A DNA stretch of 64,000 bases, from NCBI GenBank assembly GCA_023105745.1, contig JALGQZ010000001.1, forward strand, positions 45,346,082 to 45,410,081. The letters are read 5' to 3'. Origin of the DNA: Austropuccinia psidii (Eukaryota; Basidiomycota; Pucciniomycetes; Pucciniales; Sphaerophragmiaceae). This document shows positions 11,934 to 23,101 of the stretch, in pieces. Positions within the stretch are counted from its first letter, which is position 1. Every line of letters starts with the position of its first letter. Both the position numbers and the translations under genes were made by a program. The notes under the pieces were generated by a model, which did no database searches, was not told the origin of the DNA, and worked only from the letters and a program-made list of their open reading frames with translations.

Positions 11934-13551
11934 CATGACAGCCAAAATACCATAAATCAATGGTAGAGTAAAATACCAGAAAAAAATGGATCTGATACAA
12001 AGCATCTTGAAAGGTATTAAAAAGAAGGGAAAGTCACCCCCTTCCCCATATATATTCCCCATAATCATAGGGAAAAGAGTAACAAAGTTCTTCAGCCTCA
12101 AAGCAGTTCCTGAGCATAAACCTTAATTTTTACCTCTCATCTAAAATCCAGAGAAAGAGACTCAACCCCATAAAATGGGTTTTCAAATTTAATCTCTCAG
12201 TCAGGTCTATCAAATTGTACTAGCCAAACTGAGCTAGCATCAAAACTAAAGAGGTTATAGCTAAAAACAATCCAAATAAGGGTGAAAAAAGTATTCAACT
12301 CCCATCTAACTTCTACATTTTTAGTGAGATACCTAAAGTGGTGTCATTTTGGGAATCATACAATCAGGGCTTTCTGATGGTGCCATCCATTTCCCCATAG
12401 CCTATCTAGAACCCAAGCTATAGAGAAAACAATTTCCATACAGAATTTGAGAAGAATCCATATCTGAACAATGTAAATCAAAAATGGTAGAACCTCTCCA
12501 TATTTGATGTTACCCATACCAAATGAGGTACAATTGTGTAAAATGGACAATGTTATGGCAGTTTTAAGGTCAAGATCCCACATTTGGGCCAATACACCTT
12601 TACTGTGGGACTCTATCCCATATATTTGATTATGAGGCATCAATTAGACAAAATAGCGTGTTTTTTGCTCAATACCTCATATCTTAGTCAATCTGGGGTC
12701 CCCATACAGTTTCTGTACAGCATTAGAAATTCCATACACATCAGAAGAGGGCTTTGTGGTCCCCAAATGAAAATGTTCACCCTGTATTGGTGAAAACTGT
12801 GCACATGTGGCTTCAAAACCACAAGCCAGTCCTTTTAATTGTGAGATTTTCACTTCCTGTATGTGAACTGGTCTAGAGGAACTTTTTACTCATTTTCAGG
12901 ATAAAAAGGGACCTTTCTCTGCCCAAAAGAGTAATCTCCATCCTGCTCTTACATTCCTATGCAGTACAACTGACAAAAACAGCTATACTCTAGCCATAAG
13001 TATTTTATTGCTTCTTATAGTTAATTAACTAATAACCAGTGCATCCTGGGATTTCAGAAGTGCTCACCACCACTATATTTCATAGTAAATCCCTCAATAC
13101 TACTAGAAACTCTATTTTCATCTTAAATTACCATGTAATATTCATATTTAAGATTTTTAAATACTCTTATTATCACTTTATCATTCACTAAGCCTTATAG
13201 ATACTCTGAAAGCACCTGGAATCAATCCTCCTTTCCAAGCTATTTGGTGGATTCAACTCAGTTATCAACCTTGGTGATAAAAATTGGAACATCCTCAAGC
13301 TTCAGCTCTCTTTAATTCTTTTCATTTTTTGTTTTTGAAGTTTCTTTTGATAATTTATTTTTCAATTCATTTATCAATCATCAATCATTCAAAAATTAAT
13401 CAAATACAAAGCCAATGTCAAAAGAAGGTTGAAGAATCCTGATATCATATCTCAATCTTAATATCAGTTATCAATTTTATCTCTTTAGATTACTCCTCCT
13501 CAAATCACTGTCTCAAAACCCTTTCTAATTAGCCTTAACAGGTTCTACCTT
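11934..13551 (+). repeat. LTR of a third Ty3-type family ('LTR4'), 5' copy
   Basis: 12115-12370 aligns with 15945-16180, and 12760-13080 aligns with 26180-26565, so one LTR is represented whole here and in pieces there. A PBS-like TTGGCAATCAGG follows at 13555. The start lacks the first bases seen at 15749 and abuts the LTR of X. It contains no plausible gene. Confidence 0.6.
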
Positions 13552-13554
13552 TTA

Positions 13555-13574
13555 TTGGCAATCAGGAGCTCAAC
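13555..13574 (+). promoter_or_regulatory. Putative primer binding site after LTR4
   Basis: TTGGCAATCAGGAGCTCAAC resembles the TTGGTATCAGAGC-type primer sites of many Ty3 elements, with substitutions. Only about 15 bases of internal sequence remain before the next LTR. Confidence 0.4.
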
Positions 13575-13589
13575 ATTAAGGGGGGTTAC

Positions 13590-14956
13590 TGTCACAACAA
13601 TGGAAAATAACCCTCTTAAATCATTTTATTTCATATTAATTTCATAATCAAGTTATGAAAATTTGGCCTTTCATAGTCCATTGATCATCTGGGGCCAACT
13701 TGGGCTCTTTTTGGCCACTTTTCTTTATTCCTCAGTCAACAGGGGAAATACAGCCCAAAACTCTGTATTCTGATTTTTTAGATTTAAATACAGCTTTTCA
13801 CCCTTTTGGAGAATTTTTCCAAAATATGTTGTTTTCCCATGAAATATGTGAAAAATTCCCAAATGGCCATCCATACTAGGATATTTGGGGATTAATTGCT
13901 AGATTTTCTCCTTTTGTGCAAATAAAGTTTTAATACATTACTGGTTAGTTTTGGCCAAAGCACCCAGACATCCTGTAAAGCCATCAAAAACACATCTTTC
14001 AAATTTTTGTCAAGGCCATCATCTAGAGAACCTTTGGCCACATTTTCCTTTCAATGCCCCAAACTTCAATAAATGGTGTTATACACCATTATGCATCTTT
14101 TCTCACCACAAGCTCGATGGTGATCAAATCAGAGGGCCATATTTCAAATTAAAAAGTACCTTTCCAGCCCTTATGGAATAATATTTGGAGGTGGATTAAT
14201 CAAGGTGCAATCTCAAATTGTTTTCTTCAATGCCAATACCCCCAATCATCATGTATTAACTATTTTCAAGTATGCAACATTGCCCCATGGGAATACTTGC
14301 ATCTTTCACTTTAAGGACTATTCAAAAGGCAGTTTCAAATTAGTTTTCAAGATTTAATACTCCATCAATTAACCTTTGTAATGATGCTCATACAATACAG
14401 TTCCTTTTCATAGAGGCCTTTATTTCAACCATATACCCTGGGAAAATCATTCAACCCAGTTCATTTCCCAATTTGGCCAGGTGTACATTTCTTCAAGAAA
14501 TCAATACAGACAGGTTGTGGGCCTGAATTAGTCAGGCTCTCATATTTTCATATATACCAGCCTCTCTTTCAACCGTGGTCTCTGTTTCCCAAGTCAAATG
14601 ATCTACTAGGACTTACTTTTCTCTTTATTTTCATTCAACTTGATAGTTACTACTGATATTACTAAGTGAGTCATTTTCACCTCTTCCATTGCCTGTCAGT
14701 GAATATTGGTTTTCATATCTTTTACTAATTCTATTTTTCTTTCTGGAATGCTGAAACAGTAAATAAAGTACTTACTTAGTTTCCTCTTTTCCAATTGTAT
14801 TTCTTTATTATTTTTCATCTAATATTTTACTTGCATTATCTTTGTTACAGAGATATATTTTTCTTTATTTCTTTGATTCTTTGGCGTATTCCAAGTGAGT
14901 TCCCTGATTCCTAAGCTCCAAGCCAATCTTTTCATTCCTTAAAGCACCTGTGAACA
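13590..14956 (+). repeat. LTR of a fourth family ('LTR3'), copy 1
   Basis: It begins TGTCACAAC just after a GGGGGG purine run (13581-13585) and ends ...TGTGAACA at 14956. Much of it aligns with 24907-26123, which ends in TGTGACA. The flanking 5-mers do not match. It separates the LTR4 primer site from an integrase fragment of what was probably the same LTR4 element. Confidence 0.65.
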
Positions 14957-15735
14957 TATGAAATGGATCATAAAGACCATTGGGGGTATAGCCATGACCA
15001 GATCACACTTCTACCAGCTATACAATGGGCTTCCAATACCGACCAACACTCAACCACAGGGAAATAAACATCCCTAATAAAGTAAGGGTGGAATCCCTTG
15101 TTTCCTGTGGGTCACCTAAAGATAAAACCTTTCACCATCCACCCAACAGCCAGAGAATTTAATGATAAGTAGAAAATGCATGTAACACAGCAGGAAACTT
15201 AAGACCTCAGGAAAAGGAGTACAACAAGAAGAGATGTGAAAAGAGTCATAGCAAACCTGAATTCAAAGAGGGAAACCAGGTGCCATTATCTCCTATAAAG
15301 TTCAATAAACTCAAAATCTCTAAGATAATGGGAGACAAACTTTTAGGACCCTTCACTATCACAACACTGATAGTGAAGAATGCAGTGGAGGTTAGACTTA
15401 CTGAGGAATTCTCTAGGAAGAATCCAGTTTTCCCAGTGAGACTGGTGAAATTCTACCACCAGACTGGAGAAGACAACTTTGCTTCAAGAAGAAAAATTCA
15501 GATTTCACAATATATAGTGGAAGCTGATAGCTCATGGGGACAAGTGAAAAGAATCATCAAATCTAGGAATATCAGACTCAATGACAAAGACCATAGACAA
15601 TACCTTGTCAGGTTCCAGACCCAGATAGCATATACACAAATTGCTAGCAGAAGATGCAATACCCAATGGGAGCCTTCACTTGGGAAGACTCAGAGCCTTT
15701 GAGAGGACTTCAAATTTTCATCAATGAGGATTTTT
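14957..15735 (+). pseudogene. Integrase C-terminal fragment (LTR4 element)
   Basis: Immediately after LTR3, one frame reads an integrase segment (YSHDQITLLPAIQWA, then HSTTGK), followed by frame changes and stops. From about 15190 there is a longer readable part ending at 15702. It includes KIMGDKLLGPFTI, the GPF module after the integrase core, then EEFSRKNPVFPVRLVKFY, and a chromodomain-like tail (RNIRLNDKDHRQYLVRF). The catalytic core with the DDE residues is absent. A purine-rich run (15738-15748) and an LTR start follow, as expected for the 3' end of such an element. Confidence 0.8.
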
Positions 15736-15737
15736 TT

Positions 15738-15748
15738 GAGAGGGAGAG
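15738..15748 (+). promoter_or_regulatory. Polypurine tract before the LTR4 3' copy
   Basis: GAGAGGGAGAG lies between the end of the integrase reading and the LTR, the site that primes plus-strand DNA synthesis in LTR elements. Confidence 0.55.
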
Positions 15749-16321
15749 TATTCCATCCTGTAACTCAGAACCAGAGCACAATAATGACATCAAAATACCA
15801 TGCACCTATGGTAGAGAAAAGGGCTCACTGAAAGTAGACAAAGCCCAAGTATTTCAGGGAGGAATTTCACCCTTCTCCAAGTATACAACTCTCATAGCCA
15901 TATGACAAGGAATGACAAATCTATTCCAGCTCAAAACAAGGACTGAGCATAAACCTTAGTTTTCCCCTCTCATCTAAGATCTAAATAAGAGACAGAAAAC
16001 CCTCAAATGGTTTTTTCAAGTCAGAGATATCCAATGGTACTGGAAAAATGGAGCTATAATCAAAACTACAGAAGATATGTCCAAATACAAGCCAAATAAG
16101 GGTGAACAAAATATTCAACCCCTCTTATCTAACTTCTACTGTTTTACATTGAAATACTCAAAGTGGAGTTTTTTTAAGAATATGATAATCTTATATCTCT
16201 AATAGTCCCCTCCATAACCTTGTATCACCTTCAGAACCAAAATTATTAAGAAAATAACTCAATACAGGTTTGTCAAAATCACAAATTTGAATAATGCAAT
16301 TTGAAACCTGTATACATTTTC
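15749..16321 (+). repeat. LTR4 3' copy, first segment
   Basis: It starts at TATTCC (TG probably mutated to TA) and aligns with about 11934-12490 of the 5' copy. It is cut at 16321 by element A. The likely continuation lies at 26124-26600, beyond element A and an LTR3 piece. Confidence 0.6.
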
Positions 16322-18128
16322 TTTGAGCCTTAGAGGTATTTTCATACACCGAAAAGACCACAAATAACAAAATAAGTTATAAATATAAATAAAATAAATT
16401 CATTTATATTATCAAAATAAAAATTAAAATATAAATACAAATTTATATACAAAAGAAGAATTTTAATTATAATTTAAAATAAAAATTACATTAAATGTTG
16501 AAATTGTGAGAATGCATTTTTACTTAAAAAAATTAAGTAATAATGAATTTTTAATAAAATTAATGAAATTAAATTATTTTTGGTAAAAAGTTACATAAAA
16601 TATATATTTTGAAGTTTTATCCAATAAATCAACTTAAGAAAATTACTATATCATTGGATTCCTCATAAAAAAATAAGGTGGGGTCACCTGTGAGAGAAAT
16701 TGATGTAACTCAACTCTAAATAAGCTTAAATTAAGGCTTAGTATTTTCTGTACAAAAGTTGAAAATCCTCAAAACCTTAATTTTTTTACTCACACTACAT
16801 GTGATGTTAACCATCAATTTTTGTGTTAAAATTGAGGTGTTGTGTGTAGTTTAGAAGCTGTGAGGAATTGAAGTATTTTCAATTTAGATGTCAAATTGTG
16901 TGCATGTATTACATAAGTGAACTGTAATTTACATATGAGGTATCAATTATTACAGCTGTGTACTGTAAACCTCAATTGAATTGTATGTGTAAATTACAAG
17001 TGTATTACATGATGAGGAATTAAAGAAAAAATAAATTGGAAAGATTAATTCTGAGGGGGAAAAGGTACTCTAGCCCCAAAGGGGAGCCAGACCCCCAAAT
17101 TCCTTGCTGACAGGTGTAGGATATCAAAATCCACGCAAACCTTCATCACTTTTGGCCTGGAATTGAGTCACAGGGTCAGTGGCTCAATTGATGATGAGGT
17201 TTTGATACCAACCAGGGCAGTTTTAACTGTTGCCAAGAGGGTAAAACTACCCTTAAGTCAAAAACGTCTTAGTAAAAAACAGTTTTAACTGGTTTCTACG
17301 TCTCTTACACACATTATGACGTGTTTTTAAGGCTCTAGACCAGGTATTACTATAGTAATGGCTGATTTAAGGGTCTAAAATGGCTAAAACCAACCTTTTT
17401 TGGTCTAAACCATGGTTCAATGATGGCATGATTAGATCTTCTGTTGTCAGAGTGTTTTTCACAACTGAAAATAGTAAATTTTACTTTTGGAGTAAGAAAA
17501 TTGATGACTAGAAAAAATGTCTTCTTTGTCCCACTTTTCTCTTCATGTTAGAATTTTTTCCTTTTATAATTAGCTTAAACACTGTTAAACCAATAAATAA
17601 AATCTTCCAACCAGCCATTTCATATCATTTTGAACCTTTTAGCCAAATTAAAAAATCATTATAATCATTGTTTGTAACTCTTATAATCATTTTTACTCCT
17701 TGAACCACCCCATAAGTGAATGAAAGCATCTTTCATCAACTTTAACTTTTTCACGTTGTTTCCAAATTCACTCTGGTCACTTTTGGGTGTGTTTTCTCTT
17801 TAAATATCTTTTTAAAGACCTTGTTCTTTAATTAATTACTTTCAGTTCTTTGCTCAATTAATTCTAATTGAAATTGCTCTTGAAGAAATTTCTTTTGTAG
17901 CCTTAAATATTTCTTGTAGAGTATTTTTGGATAAATTTTTATTGTTTGTAAAACAATAAATCTTTATAATATTTTTTTTACTTATAAAGTTAAAAACAAT
18001 AAGCTTGGTGTTTTTTCTCTTAGAAATACTATTTCATACTATTTCTTAATTATATATTACCTTATACAAATTTTGAGGACAGGAAAAGTACTTGATTTTT
18101 AATGAAAGTTGCATATCCACATCTTATA
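16322..18128 (+). repeat. 5' LTR of element A (subfamily I)
   Basis: Direct repeat of 23102-24906. It starts TTTGAGCC (3' copy TGTGAGCC) and ends CTTATA (3' copy CTTACA), so both terminal dinucleotides have mutated here. Confidence 0.88.
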
Positions 18129-18145
18129 TTTGGGGGCCCAGCCAT
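18129..18145 (+). promoter_or_regulatory. Putative primer binding site of element A
   Basis: TTTGGGGGCCCAGCC directly follows the LTR. Element B has almost the same sequence at the matching place (58765-58781, minus strand). The tRNA is not identified. Confidence 0.55.
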
Positions 18146-18174
18146 TCAAAGAGGAGAGTAAAAATGCTCTTGAG

Positions 18175-19465
18175 AATATTTAAAAATCATTTAATGAAGT
18201 AAGGACATATACAATTGCCTTGAAAAAGTGTTTTGACACCTCACAAGAGGAGATATCAAAATTAACAATGAAGTTGAATCAGATCACCTCTTATAATACT
18301 AGACAAACAGAACTACGGCAAGAATTAACACAAACAGAAGATAATCATAAAACTAATGTAAAAACATCAATGCTAATTTTACAACATGAATTCAGAAATT
18401 CCCAAAGGTGTAAGAATAGTAAAATGAATTATATTGAAGAATTACTTCACACCTTTGAATCAGAATGAGGGCACAAGAATTCCAAATCCTCAAGTATTGG
18501 AGGTTGAAAACTCACAATTAAAAAATGAATTTTTCACTTCTTTTCATAACTTGGAACCATCAATGGGCCAAGCACCCCTGAAAGAAGTACCAAAACTTAA
18601 GGAATGGCCTCACTTGAGTGGTGAAGGAGAATATGACCATATAGAATTCATCAGAGGTATTGAGATTATTAAAGAAGATTGTGAATTACCAGACAGATTG
18701 GTAACAGCAAGATTTAACACCTTTTTACCAGATCAGCTCACAGATGGTATATCAAATTCAGACAAGCACATGGACACCTAAGTTGGATTTGGTGGAAAAC
18801 CCAAATTATAAACAAATGGGCCAATAATGCCTGGAGGTTTAAAGTGGAAAAATCCTTTGAATCTGCCAAATTGAATTCTGATTAAGACAAAGCTTTACCA
18901 TGGTTTTGCCAAAAAAAAAGACAGATTAACAGCATTGTATCCTGATATGTCAGAATTTATGATCCATAGAAAGGTTCTGAGACAATGTGAAGGTGACTTA
19001 TAGCATTCTTTCAAAAACAGGAGTACTGAACAATATTCAGTAGAAGATATTATTAATATATTAGAAGAAGTAACCAACAGAACAAGAATTGGTTCTAGTA
19101 GGGTGAATCTCAGGACAGGGTTTAATACACCTTGGAAAGATTCCGTGGACAAAAATTCCAAAGAAAATTCTAATATTGTTGAGTATGAATCTGCAGATAT
19201 AATCAGAAAGTGCCATATTTGCCAAAGCACCACCCACCTAGCCAATACATATTCAAAGAGGGGGAAAATCAGTGAAATTGAGATTGAAAAAGAACCTGAT
19301 GTTTAAAAACAGGATAGTATAATTGAAGAAAATTGAGATAATAAGTCATCAATATTTTCTGAATCTTCAAAAGAGACAGAAAATATCAATGCCACTTTTG
19401 ACATCATGGAATCTTATTCCCACTTGCCACAGTTAAGCAATGGTCAACTTGATTTGTAAAAAATT
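18175..19465 (+). pseudogene. Gag pseudogene of element A
   Basis: The remnant Gag is broken by frameshifts and stops. 18220-18468 is a Lys/Glu/Gln-rich coiled-coil-like segment. 18434-18781 contains GEGEYDHIEFIRGIEII, matching the Gag core of element B (GEGEYNHIEFIRTIDLL). 19103-19306 contains the zinc knuckle at about 19210: CHIC and the His are present, but the final Cys is Tyr. The large N-terminal region seen in B is absent. It cannot give a working capsid or nucleocapsid. Confidence 0.8.
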
Positions 19466-19480
19466 CAAGATGCACAACTT

Positions 19481-19867
19481 ATGAAAACCAAAACAAAAAG
19501 GGGAAAAGGTTATACAGCTGGTAACTCCTGTATAACAGGAGTGGGAATCGACAAAAAGACCACTAAACGCTTACTTGACCCAGGAGCCTTCTTCTCTTTT
19601 GTTGGAAAATCTTTTCTTAAGACTTGTGTACCACATTTTGAAGACCAATTGTTACCAATTGATGGCATAAAATTCAATATTGCAAGTAATCCAATGAAAG
19701 AATTGGGAATCTTCAAGACCAATCTCATATTTCTACATATTTATGGAAATTTAAGAATCACTATTGAATTTGTTGTTATGGAAAATTGCTCTAGTACCCA
19801 TTTTATATTGGGAAATGACTATTTGATCATGTATGGAATAGACTTACATAACAACAAGGACAGATAA
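19481..19867 (+). pseudogene. Retropepsin pseudogene of element A
   Basis: A 128-codon open frame is homologous to the protease of B. The active-site Asp-Thr-Gly is Asp-Pro-Gly here (LLDPGAFFSF), which should abolish catalysis. The downstream ILGNDYL motif is kept. It ends in a TAA just after the segment where B continues toward RT. Confidence 0.82.
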
Positions 19868-19959
19868 TTTACTATTGGAGACAATGAGCATCAAAAATTT
19901 GCCTTTTTACCATTTAAAAGACAAATTACAATAAGTAAAGTAGCACCAGTCAGCTTAGA

Positions 19960-21639
19960 GTTCGAAATATTGAAATCTGAACAGTTAAATGAAGCTTAAA
20001 TAAGCCTTCATCTGACTGATAGTCAGGAAAATGAACTGTCTGCCCTTTGATATGACCACAGAAAAGCATTTGCATCAGACAAAGAACCTTTGGGGGCAAT
20101 TATTTGTCATTAAGCTGACATCATCCTTAATATTGAGAGACCTTATCCACCACTCTTAAGAAGACCTGCATATCCAGAAAGTCCTAAATCAAGAGAAGCT
20201 ATGGAAATTCATATTAAAGAACTTCTAGACCTTGGTGTAATAAGAAACGTTCTCCATAATGAGGAAGTAGAAATAACTACACCAGTCATAGTGGTGGGGC
20301 ATAATGGAAAGTCCAGAATGGTTGGGGCCTTTAGAGCTCTGAACACTTACACTTTTCTAGACAGGTACCCAATACCAAAAATCCAAATTGCCCTTACCCA
20401 GATATCTCAAGCAGTGTATATAACCACTATGGATGCCCTTAAAGGATTTAATCAGAATGTAGTTACACCAAGGGCAAGAAAATAATTGAGTATTATTGTT
20501 TATTGTGGAGTATATGAATATTTGAGGATGCCTTTTGGTATCAAGAATGCACCTGCACACTTCCAAAGAATGATGAATGAAATCTTCCCTGAAGAGCTTT
20601 CAGAAGGATGATTAATCATTCACATTGATTCTATTACTGTCTGTTCCAAAACTTGGGAAGAAAATATGTATAGAGTATCCAGAGTTTTGACAAAAATCCA
20701 ATCTGTCAACATGAAAATTTCTTTAAAGAAATGCCATGTTGTATTTAATGAAGTTAGAGCACTGGGACATGTAGTATATGTCTTATACCTTGTAATTGAC
20801 AAAAGCAAGGTTGCAGAAGTATTGCTGAGACCCATGCCTCGTAACATGAAAGAAATTCAGTCATTTTTGGGGCTTTGAGGATATTATAGGCAACATATTA
20901 AAGATTTTGCATTCATGGCAAGACCTCTTTATAAATTGTGTGACAAAGACACAGTATTTGAAATGACTGTTGACAGAGTCAAGGCCTTTGAATCTTTGAG
21001 ACAAGCCTTGACCACTGCTCCACTCTTACTAATGCCAGAATTTAAGCTGCCTTTTAAGCTTTATATTGATGCATCAGGAGATGGGCTTGGTTCTGCATTT
21101 CATCAAGTCCAGATTATCAATTATAAACCTTTGGAAGGACCCATATACTTCATATCCAGGCAAATCAAACCAACTGAAGCCAGATATGGAGCCAGTCAAA
21201 TGGTGTGCTTCTGCCTTTTCTCAGCCTTGCAGAAGCTAAATTACTTTCTGGAAGGATGTGTTTTTGAAGTAATAACAGATCGTACTGCTGTTAAGTCACT
21301 TTTAAACATGAAGACTACTAACAGGCATATGCTCAGATGGAAAGAGCCATACAGGAGTATAGGGGCAATATGACCATTGTTCATAAAGATGGGAATATTC
21401 ATAAAAATTCAGAAGTACTGAGCAGATGGCCATTACCAAATAATATTGATAATACTGCTTATGTTCCAGAGGAAGGTTCCCCGCAAATCCCCATAGAAGG
21501 AATCAGTGTTACAGACCTGAACACCACTTTATTTGAGGAGCTAAGAAACAGCTATACTCAGCATAAAAATTGTAGAATTTTCTGCCAATTACCTACTAAG
21601 AACTGTAAAGACAATTCTTTGATACATGCCTTAGATTAG
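19960..21639 (+). pseudogene. Reverse transcriptase-RNase H pseudogene of element A
   Basis: Pieces of RT are readable in order: the fingers/palm block at 20201-20485 (PVIVVGHNGKSRMVG, then DRYPIPKIQ), [15 protein letters not shown] near 20529, and the catalytic box near 20620, which reads HIDS instead of YIDD after an in-frame TGA. The RT connection follows at 20666-20878. RNase H begins near 20915 ([16 protein letters not shown], then ARYGASQM with Val where B has the catalytic Glu, then [11 protein letters not shown]), and an NSEVLSRW box lacks the final Asp. Both activities are therefore lost at catalytic residues as well as by stops. Confidence 0.88.
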
Positions 21640-21929
21640 ATATGGAGAAAATCATATGATTAAGGAAGATTCCACTTACTGGATGGTATAATGTACCACA
21701 GAACTAAGCATACATGTGTCATGACAGTTGTGGACAGGTCCTTAATTAATCTTGTACTCAAAGAATGCCATGACAGCCCTTTCTCAGGACATCTGTCTGA
21801 GGACAGAACAAGAGAAAAAATAACAACTTGAATATGGTGGCCAATGTGGCAGAAGAATGTTGCAGAGTATTGCAAAACCTGTGACAGATGTCATAACCAA
21901 ATAAATCCACTGGCAAAAGACTTGGAGAT
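21640..21929 (+). pseudogene. Integrase zinc-finger region of element A, broken
   Basis: The HHCC zinc-binding domain can be followed here ([16 protein letters not shown], then EYCKTCDRCH), with a stop between the His and Cys pairs and a frameshift before the core at 21930. The metal ligands are still recognisable. Confidence 0.75.
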
Positions 21930-23078
21930 ATGATCAAGATCCAAGAACCCAGCAGACCTTGGGAGATTGTCCATATGGATTGGGTAAGTGGCCTGCCACC
22001 AGGGGGTGACAGATGTTATAATGCTTGCCTAGTGATTGTTTACATATTTAGTAAGACTCCAATCTTTCTACCATGTCACAAGGATGATACAGCCATGGAT
22101 ACAGCTCTCCAGATATGGAATAGAGTAGTGTCATGGACTGGCATATTCACAAACAGCATTAGTGACAGAGATCCCAAATTCACCTCAGCACTATGGACAA
22201 ATCTTCACCAACTATTTAGGACAAAATTATCCTTCTCTACAGCCTACCACCCACAAACTGATGGTCTGGCTGAAAGGATAATCCAAACCTTGGAAGATAT
22301 GGTAAGAAGATTTTGTGCATATGGCCTTGAATTCAAATATTGTGATGGATTTACCCATGATTGGTGTACTCTGTTGCCAGCACTGGAATTAGCATATAAA
22401 ACATCAATCCATGCCAGTACCAATCAAACTGCTGCTATTCTAGAAAAAGGATGGAACCCCAAGTTACCCCAAGATTCCTTGAGGAAAGATTTGATTGAAA
22501 TACATCCCACAGCTGCTAGCTTCAAAGGAATGCTAGACAAAGCTAGAAAGCATGCAGTAAGGTGCATGGAGGACTCTTTTTCATATTCTAAAGACAAATG
22601 GGATAAATCACATGCAACTCCAGATTTAAAAGTGGGGAACCTAGTTCTTGTATCCACCACTAACTCCAATAACATCAAAGGATGTAAAAAGTTGAAAGAC
22701 TCCTTTGCAGGACCTTTTTTGATTAAGGCCCTCCACGGAGAAAATGCTGTTGAAGTAGAGCTATCTGAAGAACTTAACAATAAGCATTCTACATTTCCAG
22801 TGAGCTTGATAAAGCCATATAAATCTAGTGATGTGGAGAAATTTCCCTTGAGGAATAAGATTCCCCAAGTTATACCTCCTATTGAGACATCTGGTACTAA
22901 GAAAATTACCAAAGTTCTTAAAGAAAGGAAATTAAGAACCAAGAAAGTAAGGGAATGCCTTGTTAGGTACAGTGACCCAACTTGTGAAGATGAATGGTTA
23001 GAAGAAAAAGATATACCAGAAGCTACCAAACTCCTCAGGAGATTCAGACACACTAGAAACACCAATATTACAAAGTAA
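21930..23078 (+). pseudogene. Integrase core to chromodomain-like tail of element A, still open
   Basis: This is the longest intact piece of element A, 382 codons. The DDE triad is complete: Asp17 (HMDWV), Asp79 (SDRDPKF) and Glu115 (GLAERI), with 35 residues between the last two as usual for retroviral-type integrases. One conserved segment is altered (VIVYIFSKT where B has VIVDRYSKT). The GPF module (DSFAGPFLIKAL) lies near residue 265, and the C-terminal 60 residues (KERKLRTKKVRECLVRY, then DEWLEEKDIPEA) resemble a chromodomain. The start is only the first Met after the break; in a working element this would be the end of a Gag-Pol polyprotein. It lies directly before the polypurine tract. 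The open frame may be chance survival. Confidence 0.85.
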
Positions 23079-23088
23079 TATTCTTTTT

Positions 23089-23101
23089 CAGGGGGAGGGA
23101 A
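23089..23101 (+). promoter_or_regulatory. Polypurine tract of element A
   Basis: CAGGGGGAGGGAA immediately precedes the 3' LTR, the normal site for plus-strand priming. Confidence 0.8.

Noticed and set aside
11715..12793. Open frames of 69-128 codons in the LTR region
   Set aside because: They cross the junction between the LTR of X and LTR4 and lie in repeated non-coding sequence.
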